Below are positions 20,501 to 27,380 of a stretch of 64,000 bases of DNA, in pieces (position 1 is the first letter of the stretch; every line of letters starts with the position of its first letter). This DNA is from Indioceanicola profundi (GTDB lineage Bacteria; Pseudomonadota; Alphaproteobacteria; Azospirillales; Azospirillaceae). A program made the position numbers and the translations under genes. The stretch is taken from NCBI RefSeq assembly GCF_003568845.1, contig NZ_CP030127.1, positions 124,001 to 188,000 on the forward strand, given 5' to 3'. The notes under the pieces were generated by a model, which saw nothing but the letters and a program-made list of their open reading frames with translations, made no database searches and had not been told where the DNA came from.

Positions 20501-21801
20501 TCGACCAGCCCGCCGACGGCCTTCCCGCCGGCGCGCGCTTCGACGTCTTGTATGGCGGTCAGACCGTTGCCCTGGTGGTGACGCCGCGCAGCTATGGCGA
20601 TCTGGCGTCCGCCGGGCAGACGCAGACGGCCGCCGGGCGCGCCGCCGGCGCTGCGCTGGATGCTGTCCGACCGGCCGCCGGCGCCCGACCCGCCGATGCG
20701 GAGAAGCAGTTCTATGACAGCCTGTATGGCTTGACAGGCGCGCAGGCTGCCGAAGCCACGGAACTGCTCGCGGGCACACTGCATGCCGACACGCTGAGCG
20801 CCGGTCTAACGAACCGCCGCCTATTCGGCCAGGTGATCGAGTCCCGGCATGCCGCGGCCCGTGGCGGCGACGCCTGGGCCGGGGGCGGGACCTTGGCCGC
20901 CGCCCGGATCGCTGGCCGGTCCGAGATGATCGCCAGCGCCACGGATCTGGGGGCCGAGGGCGGAAAGCCCGCCGCCCGCGTGGCCGGAGGGCTCAGCGTC
21001 TGGGGCAAGCCGTTGCTGTCCTGGGGGCGGACGAATTCCGACGAGACGGCCCGCGGCAGCGCCCGGCGCAGCGGCGGCGCCATGATGGGCAGCGAGCTCG
21101 CCACCGAAGACGGTGTGACCGCCGGCGTTGCCCTCGGCTACCTCCGCAGCGAGGTCGAGAGCGCCGGCGGCGAGGGCGACGTGGACAGCTACCAAGCGAC
21201 CCTCTACGCCGGCTGGGCGGTCGATGGAGCCTTTGTCGACGGGGCGCTGTCCTATGGCTTCAGCCGCTACGAGACCAGCCGTACACTCGTCATCGGCGGC
21301 GGCGCACCGTCCGACGGCGCGGCCAGCGGCGACGATGTGTCGGCCGAGATCGGCGCGGGCCGGCGGTTCGACCACGGTGCCGTCTGGATCGAACCGCGCG
21401 TCGGCCTGCGCTGGGAACAAGTCGCGCGCGACGGTTTCGCGGAGACCGATGCCGGCCTTTGGTCCCTGCGCGTCGCCCCGGAGACCATCACGGCGCTGCG
21501 CGGCTCCATCGGCGCCCGGGCGGGTGCTGCGATGCAGGCCGGCGGCCTGACGCTGGAGCCCACTGTCCTGCTCGCGTGGCAGCATGACTTCCGCGACATC
21601 GGGGGCCGCGGTGTGCATGGTTTCGCCGGGACCATCTTCCAGGTGGACGGAGCCGAACGGGGTCGAGACGCCGCGGCGGTCGGCGCCGACATTGGGGTTC
21701 GGATCACCGGCACCCTGAAGGCCACGGCCGGCTATGCCGGCGAACTGCGCGCGGACGACAGCGACCATACCGTCGCCGTCGGGTTGCGCCTGTCGTTCTG
21801 A
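17533..21801 (+). CDS. Autotransporter (type Va) with proline-rich hinge
   Basis: 1422 residues from the ATG at 17533, chosen because it opens directly into a signal peptide (MPRPNLSHVLSLLLATTAII, ending SPAYA at about residue 25). The passenger (26-690) is rich in Gly, Thr and Asn with repeating strand patterns such as GTLTFGAGSGTTVTGAVGG, typical of a beta-helix. At about 692-761 lies a hinge with a run of over 20 prolines followed by PTEP-type repeats. A second beta-helix segment (775-1000) contains GVLTVDGPGTVVVSGDLANT and a PGSSPGTLTF motif common in autotransporters. Residues about 1150-1422 form the C-terminal beta-barrel ending VGLRLSF. Such proteins thread the passenger to the cell surface for adhesion or other contact functions. 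A 16-bp-stem terminator follows. The gene lies between inverted IS copies. Confidence 0.9.
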   Translation: MPRPNLSHVLSLLLATTAIISPAYAADITITSPGTFMIGPGQSVEFQAENGATSSSSAQVNGGVTIGSIAATAAGVGVLNLTGDGAGVDGSVSNLFRTVIAGTGAMGITGSVTNTGAFFSQAGTLTVGGDFQNSYVNFTNNRDGTLILNGAVNAISTVLMTGSTGSVGTLTFGAGSGTTVTGAVGGTARVKLFNLDGALATFNANVAADRLNFGADGTASFRGGTVNAAFTTSADGTGTLSFHPGAQTTVNGTIGTGTHGLKLVELKSGTGSIVRLTQAVYADAVAVNGLGTLLLDAASRLDTATGSPNAATGALVSFGADGLLSISSPNVRIGAVTTTGGTSGQGRISFSGSGAYILGGSLGTADNRIRQITIGNAAATVETAASSSNHVSSVRFSADGTLYLGDGSSLTGDITTATHRRGTVVFRGGSGAVIQGDVGSGAAALKALNVGGHGSGTIDGSIYAETISFSDDPGYGLTTSGNIVGQVEGAPGGGGILTFSGVTTTGGLFGSVNPLGSVEFRGAGISRLRHDINAGFGAGVLIAGPDTTLKLDASAATITGPFRNLGVLDLGGNTLTVAGNMSGTGSIAFAVSAAGAGYIVNTMNSANYAPGVGTVVITPTVTGTDVANGATVALIRGAAGSAAPDYAGTVFTVAGTQTLTWTVASGAAHIGSVDLNGYTITAADTVLVATIPAPPPPPPPPPPPPPPPPPPPPPPAEPAPTEPVPTTPTTPTEPTPTPPPPPPPPPVAPTPTEPAPAPPTGNGVIDTSRPVFTNGDRAVESVTVTFAGGVLKPVASLTLPQAITVTSANGSINPDGNTVTLSGSVGGSGVLTVDGPGTVVVSGDLANTGGLVVQQGGLVVATGGRVEGPLVVGNDGRLGGSGTILGSSVVSGTLAPGSSPGTLTFSAPLTLTASSTYQVEIDGPAAGAGAGAHDRIVLTGANSGFNAAGTLTPILRGITGDAANTYTPDIGQTFTIVQAEGGVFGAFATIDQPADGLPAGARFDVLYGGQTVALVVTPRSYGDLASAGQTQTAAGRAAGAALDAVRPAAGARPADAEKQFYDSLYGLTGAQAAEATELLAGTLHADTLSAGLTNRRLFGQVIESRHAAARGGDAWAGGGTLAAARIAGRSEMIASATDLGAEGGKPAARVAGGLSVWGKPLLSWGRTNSDETARGSARRSGGAMMGSELATEDGVTAGVALGYLRSEVESAGGEGDVDSYQATLYAGWAVDGAFVDGALSYGFSRYETSRTLVIGGGAPSDGAASGDDVSAEIGAGRRFDHGAVWIEPRVGLRWEQVARDGFAETDAGLWSLRVAPETITALRGSIGARAGAAMQAGGLTLEPTVLLAWQHDFRDIGGRGVHGFAGTIFQVDGAERGRDAAAVGADIGVRITGTLKATAGYAGELRADDSDHTVAVGLRLSF
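19612..19677 (+). repeat. CCN trinucleotide repeat coding for poly-proline
   Basis: A run of CCT codons changing to CCG and CCA codons encodes about 22 consecutive prolines in the autotransporter passenger. The pure CCT and CCG parts could change length by slippage in steps of whole codons, altering hinge length without a frameshift. Confidence 0.85.
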
Positions 21802-21806
21802 ACCCC

Positions 21807-21847
21807 GCGGGCGGGCATGGCCGGGATCATCGGCCATGCCCGCCCGC
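21807..21847 (+). terminator. Strong hairpin after the autotransporter
   Basis: A perfect 16-bp stem (GCGGGCGGGCATGGCC / GGCCATGCCCGCCCGC) with a 9-base loop starts six bases past the stop. It separates the autotransporter from the ialB-family gene, which begins 11 bases later. No U-tract is present, so read-through is possible. Confidence 0.75.
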
Positions 21848-21857
21848 CAACTGTCAC

Positions 21858-22376
21858 GTGGCGGAGATGTCCTGGACTTTCATTGTGCGCGCCGCCGCTT
21901 CCGCACTTATGACCCTGTCGCTGTTCGCCGCCGGTTCCGCCCGGGCCGCACCGCCGGCCGGGACGACCTTCGACGACTGGGCGGTGGAATGCGAGACGGG
22001 GCCGGACGGGGCGACCCGCTGCTTCCTGTCCCAGGTGCAGCTGCTGCGGGAGAACAACGCGCGCTTGCTGAAAGCGTCGGTCGGCTATCCGGGACCGGCG
22101 GCGGAGCCGTTCCTGGTGTTGCTGCTGCCCCTGGGCGTCGACTTGCGCGCGGGAATCGCCCTCAAACTGGACGACGCTCCCCAGATCTCCCTCGCCTACC
22201 AGCAATGCCTGCAGGAGGGCTGCACCGCCGCCCTGCAGCTGGACGGCCAAACGCTCGCGGCGCTCCGCAAGGCCGAACGCATCCAGGTCGGGATCAAGCC
22301 CTATGGCAGTGCGCAGATCATGACAATCAAGATATCGCCCGAAGGACTGGCGCGTGGAATGGACGCGCTGCGCTGA
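21858..22376 (+). CDS. Invasion-associated locus B (IalB) family protein
   Basis: 172 residues (169 if the second Met at 21867 is used). The signal peptide covers about the first 30 residues (RAAASALMTLSLFAAGSARA). The mature part carries the IalB pattern: FDDWAVECETGPDGATRCFLSQ with its first cysteine pair, a hydrophobic strand FLVLLLPLGVDLRAGIALKLD, the second pair in YQQCLQEGCTAAL, and a C-terminal helix LRKAERIQVGIKPYG. IalB proteins are periplasmic or surface proteins of alphaproteobacteria, named for erythrocyte invasion by Bartonella, but common in free-living species where the role is unclear. Its position directly after an autotransporter suggests envelope or surface biogenesis. Confidence 0.85.
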   Translation: MAEMSWTFIVRAAASALMTLSLFAAGSARAAPPAGTTFDDWAVECETGPDGATRCFLSQVQLLRENNARLLKASVGYPGPAAEPFLVLLLPLGVDLRAGIALKLDDAPQISLAYQQCLQEGCTAALQLDGQTLAALRKAERIQVGIKPYGSAQIMTIKISPEGLARGMDALR

Positions 22377-22410
22377 AATTCACTTGCCCCTGGCGCGCAA
22401 GGCCCGGCAT

Positions 22411-22468
22411 CGCGGGTGAGGCATCAACCCGCGGCAGTCTAGTTGCCGTCGGCGTCGCAGCCGACGGC
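22411..22468 (+). terminator. Two successive hairpins after the ialB-family gene
   Basis: Stem 1 is CGCGGGT / ACCCGCG (22411-22417 with 22427-22433). Stem 2 is GCCGTCGGC / GCCGACGGC (22445-22453 with 22460-22468). Both are perfect and lie between the stop at 22376 and the truncated IS copy. Neither has a U-tract. Confidence 0.5.
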
Positions 22469-22473
22469 GCTGT

Positions 22474-22870
22474 CACGGATGGGTGGCTGCTGATGGTGAA
22501 CCTGACCACCGCCGACATCTCCGACAGTGCGGGCGCGCAGCTCATCCTGGGCGCCATCCGGAAACGCTGGCCCTGGGGGAAGCATCTCTTCGCCGATGGT
22601 GCCTACGACCGGGGCAAGCGGATGGACAAGGCCCGCTTCCTCGACTTCGCCGTCGAAGTCGTCCGCCGCACCGATCACGAGCCCGGCTTCAAGGTCCTGC
22701 CTCGCCGCCGGGTTGTCGAAGGAGCCTTCGGCTGGATGACCCGCTGGCGTCGCCTGGTCCGTGATTACGAAAAGCGGACCGACGTCTCCGAGGCCATGAT
22801 CCACCTCGCCATGGGCTCCGTCCTTATACGCCACACCAGCCACAGGTAAGGTTTCCAAATAGACTCTGAG
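22474..22870 (+). mobile_element. Truncated inverted copy of the IS5-family element
   Basis: This 397-bp segment is almost identical to the transposase 3' half plus terminal repeat of the element at 16466-17364, but on the opposite strand. Similarity begins abruptly at about 22474 in the sequence CACGGA and ends at the terminal GACTCTGAG. It contains the transposase C-terminus (from DGWLLMVNLTTADISDS to RHTSHR, stop at 22849) without a start. Differences noticed are TAA instead of TAG as stop, and GATGGG instead of GACGGG. The other end is missing, so the copy is dead. Confidence 0.85.
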
Positions 22871-23111
22871 CCTACCAGATGAAGCCGCCGGGTTCTCGGT
22901 CCAGGTGGGGAAAGGCCGGGGCAGGGCCGGAAACATGATGAAGTAACGCGCAATCTCAGACGCGATAAGAAGACACGCGCTCAATAATCCAGGTCTTCTA
23001 ATATAAGAAGGCGCCGCCTTACTATTTTGGTCTTGTTGCGTGCCTTGCTCTTGTGATGGCTGTTGGCGGTCGGGAAATAAATACGCCGAGCTGGCTGAAG
23101 GAGGCATTCAA

Positions 23112-23921
23112 ATGCCTGATCAGCGCGAGAGGAGCGGACGGGGTCCGTACAATTTCAAAGCGCTTGTTCAATATGCGGCATCGGAACTCGACGAATGGGC
23201 GCTGCTCGACCAACGCGCCGAGGACGGCGTGTTTGCGATGGTCCACCCGACCCGGGGTATTGCCCTGATCCAGATCGGCCCAACGGCTTCGCTGCTGGAG
23301 GAGATCGGCCAAGCGATCAGCCATGACCGGCGTCTGCGCGATGTTCCGGTTGCCCGCCGCCATCTCCGCATGGCCGGAATGCTCGCACTGGGACGCGAAC
23401 TTGACGAGATGCTCCCTGGCGAATGTTCCGGGCTTTCTCCCCGGCACATCGAAGCGGTGCTTTCAGGAAAGCTGATCAGCGTACAATCACCGGCTGGTCG
23501 GAAAGGTCCTGTGACACGAGCGATTTTCGCCGCGGTCGTCATGGTAGTTTGCTCTCTTGGAGCACTGGGGATCATGCCGGAGTGGCGCACGCAGGAGCGC
23601 CCGTTTTCTGCGAAACCGGCACCTGCCTTGGCGCTCAGAACCGCGGTCGATCTTCCACAGATCCCGATAGGGTCGGCCACCGCTGTCCCGGTGTGGACTG
23701 CAATCCAGTCGGCAATTCCGTTTCCTGTGGCGATGCTGGAGCCGCCCCGACCATCCGTGCAGCACCTCGTTCCCGCGTCTTCCGCGGCCCGCTCCGCAGC
23801 ACCGGCCTTCCAGTCAGCCGCGGCTGCCCCGGACAGGAGATGTCAGGACATTCTACAGCGCGCCCAGCTTGGAGAAGGTCTTTCTGATGAACACCGCCAA
23901 TTTCTGCGCAGCATGTGCTGA
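23112..23921 (+). CDS. Membrane-anchored protein of unknown family
   Basis: 269 residues from the ATG at 23112, preceded by GAAGGAGG, a strong ribosome binding site that rules out the longer reading from 23040. The N-terminal domain (residues 1-135) is soluble, with ALLDQRAEDGVFAMVHPTRG then IALIQIGPTASLLEEIGQAI. One hydrophobic segment lies near 140-157 (AIFAAVVMVVCSLGALGIM). The C-terminal part is Ala/Pro-rich and ends in a short domain with two cysteines (RRCQDILQRAQ and a final Cys). It thus looks like a cytoplasmic domain, a single membrane span and a periplasmic tail. The stop overlaps the start of the OmpA-domain lipoprotein by 35 bp, so the two are probably co-translated and may work together in the envelope. 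The family is not recognised. Confidence 0.7.
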   Translation: MPDQRERSGRGPYNFKALVQYAASELDEWALLDQRAEDGVFAMVHPTRGIALIQIGPTASLLEEIGQAISHDRRLRDVPVARRHLRMAGMLALGRELDEMLPGECSGLSPRHIEAVLSGKLISVQSPAGRKGPVTRAIFAAVVMVVCSLGALGIMPEWRTQERPFSAKPAPALALRTAVDLPQIPIGSATAVPVWTAIQSAIPFPVAMLEPPRPSVQHLVPASSAARSAAPAFQSAAAAPDRRCQDILQRAQLGEGLSDEHRQFLRSMC

Positions 23922-25200
23922 TCATGCCGGACGGCGGATCGGCTACGCGGCCCTGCCCGGCCTCCTCATTATCCTGATGCTTCTCAGCGGTTGCATGCGG
24001 GGCGACCTGCCCCGGCAAGGCGCCATGGCCATGCAGACCCTGTCCGACATGTCGGCGCTTCCGCAACCCGCGGGAGCAGTTTCCCCGCCTCCGGCAGGTG
24101 AGGTGTTGCCGTTGCAAGTGGCTGTGGAGCAGGCAGCGGAGGAGCTCTTCGCCAATGTGCCGGCCCGATACCGTACGGCTTCCCGCGTCGTTGCGGTCGA
24201 CCCGCTGGTCGATGGCGTAACCGGGGCACAGACCGTGGCGACCCGCACGATGCAGGACCTTCTTGAGGAGCATATCCGGCAGAAGCAGCCGGCCTATGAA
24301 CTCCGTCCCCTGAATGCGGATACGCTGGCGTCCTCCCCGGTGGTTCTTGTCGGGAGTATTCGCGGCGTAACCCCGAATGGGTTAGAACCGGGGCAGCCTG
24401 TTGCCCACCGCATCTGGTTCTCGCTGGCGGATCTTCGGACGGGCAAGGTGATCGGCCACAGCATGGCCTGGGCTGATGCTGCGCAGGTGGATGCGACCCC
24501 GACCGGCTTTTTCCGGGAGAGCCCTGTCTGGGTAGCGGATCGGGGGATGAGCGCTTATCTGCAGACCTGCCTGACCGGAATCGGCGGCCCTGTGCCGACC
24601 TCCTATCTGGACGGAATTCTCGCTGCAGCGCTGGTGGCTGAGGCGATCACGGCCTATGAGGCTGGAGCGTTCGACGATGCCCTGTCCCTTTATGAATCCG
24701 CACGGCGCACAGCCATGGGCAATCAGCTGAGGGTGCATAACGGACTGTATCTGGCTCAGCTCAAGCTGGGCCGGCTGGAGGAAGCCGAATTCGCGTTCAC
24801 CGGGCTCGTCGACTTCGGCCTCAGCCATAAGCGATTGGCGATGCAGATGCTGTTCCAGCCAAGCTCCACGGCCTTTCTCGAGGATGCGGCGGTGACCGGG
24901 CAATATCCCATGTGGGTCCGTCAACTTGCCCGGGGAACCGATCTGTCAGGGAAGTGTCTAGGCCTCATCGGACACACCAGCGCCACAGGCCCTGTTGCCT
25001 TGAATGAGCGTTTGTCCCTGGCACGCGCCGAGCGGGTGCGAGCCGAATTGATCGAGGAGGTCCCGCTTCTACAATCCCGGACTTTCGCCCGCGGCGCCGG
25101 ATCGAACCATCTGATCATCGGCACCGGCCGGGATGATTCGTCCGACGCCCTGGACCGGAGAGTCGAGTTCCAGCCCTTCGCATGCGGCCTCACCGCTTAG
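23887..25200 (+). CDS. OmpA-domain lipoprotein
   Basis: 437 residues from the ATG at 23887, preceded by GGAGAAGG eight bases upstream. A hydrophobic stretch (LPGLLIILMLLSGC) with lipobox LLSGC places the lipidated cysteine at residue 36. Residues about 80-225 may form an assembly-factor-like fold (SRVVAVDPLVDGVTGAQT; VLVGSIRGVTPNG). About 245-320 look like TPR helices (AITAYEAGAFDDALSLYESA; GLYLAQLKLGRLEEAEF). The C-terminus is an OmpA-like peptidoglycan-binding domain (LIGHTSATGPVALNERLSLA followed by RAERVRAELIEE). It is likely anchored in the outer membrane and attached to peptidoglycan. It overlaps the preceding membrane-protein gene and probably forms a complex with that product. Confidence 0.78.
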   Translation: MNTANFCAACADHAGRRIGYAALPGLLIILMLLSGCMRGDLPRQGAMAMQTLSDMSALPQPAGAVSPPPAGEVLPLQVAVEQAAEELFANVPARYRTASRVVAVDPLVDGVTGAQTVATRTMQDLLEEHIRQKQPAYELRPLNADTLASSPVVLVGSIRGVTPNGLEPGQPVAHRIWFSLADLRTGKVIGHSMAWADAAQVDATPTGFFRESPVWVADRGMSAYLQTCLTGIGGPVPTSYLDGILAAALVAEAITAYEAGAFDDALSLYESARRTAMGNQLRVHNGLYLAQLKLGRLEEAEFAFTGLVDFGLSHKRLAMQMLFQPSSTAFLEDAAVTGQYPMWVRQLARGTDLSGKCLGLIGHTSATGPVALNERLSLARAERVRAELIEEVPLLQSRTFARGAGSNHLIIGTGRDDSSDALDRRVEFQPFACGLTA

Positions 25201-25202
25201 CA

Positions 25203-25260
25203 GGAAGAGCCCGTTCAAGGGCCGGCAGTTCACGTCCGACGTGATCCTCCGGGGTCGTGA
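25203..25260 (+). pseudogene. Relic of IS6-family transposase N-terminus
   Basis: Immediately after the lipoprotein stop one frame reads RKSPFKGRQFTSDVIL, which matches the conserved start of IS6-family transposases. It then diverges into unrelated sequence (RGRDAGRSDLLSDEP, stop). Only about 16 codons survive. A similar, weaker relic is at 2785-2835. Confidence 0.5.
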
Positions 25261-25309
25261 TGCAGGCCGATCGGACCTGTTGTCTGACGAACCTTAACTG
25301 GAGGCCGAA

Positions 25310-25501
25310 ATGAGCAAGAACCAGGGCGAATGGACGAAGCAGGACCAGTCCGAGGCGGCGAAGCGGGGCCAGGGGGCGGAAATCGGTCCAGAACATGGGG
25401 CCGACAAGACGTCGGAAAGCTCCAAGCCCACGGCCGGGAAGGGCGACGCAGGAGACCGGGGGACGTCGGCGCCTGAAGGGATCGTGCCCCCGAAGAGCTG
25501 A
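25310..25501 (+). CDS. Small hydrophilic protein, unknown function
   Basis: 63 residues, very polar and glycine-rich (MSKNQGEWTKQDQSEAAKRG), with no hydrophobic core and likely disordered. ACTGGAGG seven bases before the ATG is a good ribosome binding site and supports a real gene. The composition resembles small stress-associated proteins of soil bacteria, but no family is recognised. An inverted repeat (AACCTGCTG / CAGCAGGTT with a long loop, 25502-25558) follows and may form part of a terminator shared with the convergent FAH-family gene. Confidence 0.6.
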   Translation: MSKNQGEWTKQDQSEAAKRGQGAEIGPEHGADKTSESSKPTAGKGDAGDRGTSAPEGIVPPKS

Positions 25502-25586
25502 AACCTGCTGATGTCAGCGCCCATCCAGGCGCCGACGCCAAAAGGGTGCCAGCAGGTTGCACGCTCCGATCAGGCTCCGGGCACTG

Positions 25587-26273
25587 TCACTCCACGCGCG
25601 TGACCAGCCGGCCGATGCCCTCGATCTCCGCCACCATCTCGTCGCCTGCGGTCACCGCTCCGACGCCGGCCGGGGTACCGGTGAAGATCAGGTCGCCAGG
25701 GCGCAGCTCGAACAGGCGGGACAGGTGCGCGATGACCTCCGCCACGTTCCAGGTCATGTCGGACAGGTCGCCCTGCTGCCGCACCGCGCCGTTGACGGAC
25801 AGGCGGATGGCGCCCTTGGCCGGATGCTCGGCCTCAGCCACGGGGATCAGGGCGGAAACCGGGGCGGAATGGTCGAAGGCCTTGCCCACTTCCCAGGGCT
25901 GGCCCTTGCCCTTGGCCGCACCTTGCAGGTCGCGCCGGGTCAGGTCGTTGCCGACGGCATAGCCCCAGATATGGTCCAGCGCCCGCTCCACCGCGATGTC
26001 GCGGCCGGCCGTGCCGATGGCGGCCACCAGCTCCACCTCATGATGCAGGTTGCTGGTGCCGGGCGGGTAGGGCACCGGGGCGTCGCCGGTGACCAGCGCA
26101 TGGGCCGGCTTCATGAAGAAGAAGGGCGGCTCCCGCGTCGGATCCCCGCCCATCTCCCGCGCATGGTCGGCATAGTTGCGGCCGACGCAGAAGATGCGCC
26201 GGACGGGAAAGCGCGCCGTCGCGCCCTTCACGGGAATGCCGGGCTGCTCGGGGGCGGGAATGACGAACTGCAT
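25587..26273 (-). CDS. Fumarylacetoacetate hydrolase (FAH) family protein
   Basis: 228 residues from MQFVIPAPEQPGIPVKG, preceded by AGAGG; a longer start at 26324 is less likely. Family motifs are all present: IFCVGRNYADHAREMGG, the metal-binding HHEVELVAAIG, GYAVGNDLTRRDLQ, GKAFDHSAPVSALIP and DLIFTGTPAGVGAV. FAH-family enzymes hydrolyse C-C bonds of acylpyruvates, decarboxylate oxaloacetate or hydrate/isomerise related beta-keto acids, with a divalent metal bound by acidic residues. It is the last gene of a minus-strand group that includes a 2-hydroxyacid dehydrogenase and two 3-hydroxyacyl-CoA-dehydrogenase-like enzymes, so a role in breaking down a keto acid is likely. Confidence 0.9.
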   Translation of the reverse strand: MQFVIPAPEQPGIPVKGATARFPVRRIFCVGRNYADHAREMGGDPTREPPFFFMKPAHALVTGDAPVPYPPGTSNLHHEVELVAAIGTAGRDIAVERALDHIWGYAVGNDLTRRDLQGAAKGKGQPWEVGKAFDHSAPVSALIPVAEAEHPAKGAIRLSVNGAVRQQGDLSDMTWNVAEVIAHLSRLFELRPGDLIFTGTPAGVGAVTAGDEMVAEIEGIGRLVTRVE

Positions 26274-26360
26274 GGGCTTTGCCTCTTTGCTTACGGTCGG
26301 GCCGACGAACGACTTGAGATCCAACCGGGGGAGTGGCGGAACCGCCTTGCCGGCGTCTGT

Positions 26361-27338
26361 CTAGGGACGCGACGGTCCTTGCCACGGTGTTTCCGGCACC
26401 GGCGTGATCGGGCCGTTTCCGCTGAACCAGGAGATCAGGTTGTCCACCACCAGCTGTCCCATGCGTCCGCGGGTATGGTGCGTGGCCGAGCCGATGTGGG
26501 GCAGGAGTACGGTATTGTCGAGCGCGATCAGCTCGGCGGGAACATGCGGCTCATTGGCGAAGACATCCAGGCCTGCAGCCAAAATGGTGCGGTTTTGCAG
26601 CGCCGCGATGAGCGCGCTTTCATCCACGACGGACCCGCGCGCGACATTAATCAAGATGCCGTTCGGGCCGAGCGCGGAAAGGATTTCGGCATTGATGATA
26701 TGCCGCGTCGCAGCTCCGCCCGGCACGATGGCAATCAGGGTGTCGACCTCCTGCGCCATGGCGAGAAGCGTCGGGTAGTAGCGGTACGGAAGGCCCTCCT
26801 GTTCGCGCCGCGCATGATAGACGACCGGCACGTCGAAGGCGGAGATGCGCTGCGCCACAGCCTTGCCGATACGGCCCATGCCCAGAATTCCGACCGTGCG
26901 CCCCCGCAGGGTGGGGCTGAGAGGAAAAGCGCTCTCCAACCAGCGACCGGTGCGCACATGCCGGTCAGCCTGCGGTAGCCGCCTGATGGTGGATAGAAGG
27001 AGGGCAAGGGTGAAATCCGCGACCTCGTCGTTGAGCACGTCCGGTGTGTTCGTGACAACAATGCCGCGCTCCGCGGCCGCCGCAAGGTCGATGGAGTCGT
27101 ATCCGACGCCGAAATTCGCCACGACTTCCAGGGCGGGTAGGCGGGCGATCAGATCGGCAGTCGTCGGCTCCCGACCACGGGTCGCGATGCCGCGGATCAG
27201 CGGTCCATAGGCGTCGACGATCTGCTGCAGGCCGGATTTTGCTGAGCGATGAACATGGAAACGCCGGTCGAGCTGTTCTTCGACGTCCGGCATCATTTCG
27301 CCCATGCTCAGGATATGCGCGCGCTCGGTTTCAATCAT
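26361..27338 (-). CDS. D-2-hydroxyacid dehydrogenase (glyoxylate/hydroxypyruvate reductase-like)
   Basis: 325 residues from the ATG at 27338 with AGAGGG upstream. The Rossmann motif is GILGMGRIGKAVAQRI, and the catalytic triad is visible as Arg in NVARGSVVDE, Glu in AGLDVFANEPHVP and His in LLPHIGSATHHT. The substrate-side motif VANFGVGYDSIDL is typical of the glyoxylate/hydroxypyruvate reductase branch. It interconverts a D-2-hydroxy acid and the 2-keto acid using NAD(P)H in the cytoplasm. Its neighbours (FAH family, permease, hydroxyacyl-CoA-dehydrogenase-like enzymes) point to a hydroxy-acid pathway. It starts 42 bp after the permease stop. Confidence 0.92.
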   Translation of the reverse strand: MIETERAHILSMGEMMPDVEEQLDRRFHVHRSAKSGLQQIVDAYGPLIRGIATRGREPTTADLIARLPALEVVANFGVGYDSIDLAAAAERGIVVTNTPDVLNDEVADFTLALLLSTIRRLPQADRHVRTGRWLESAFPLSPTLRGRTVGILGMGRIGKAVAQRISAFDVPVVYHARREQEGLPYRYYPTLLAMAQEVDTLIAIVPGGAATRHIINAEILSALGPNGILINVARGSVVDESALIAALQNRTILAAGLDVFANEPHVPAELIALDNTVLLPHIGSATHHTRGRMGQLVVDNLISWFSGNGPITPVPETPWQGPSRP

Positions 27339-27380
27339 GGATGCACCCTCTGGCAAGCTTCGATGTACGACTTCCGCGCG

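Noticed and set aside
21734-22849. 371-codon plus-strand frame joining sequence downstream of the autotransporter to the IS fragment
   Set aside because: It is out of frame with the clear IalB-family gene for most of its length and only meets the transposase fragment by chance.
16466-22870. Active composite transposon
   Set aside because: Both IS copies are defective: one has two frameshifts and the other lacks an end. No flanking target duplication is visible.
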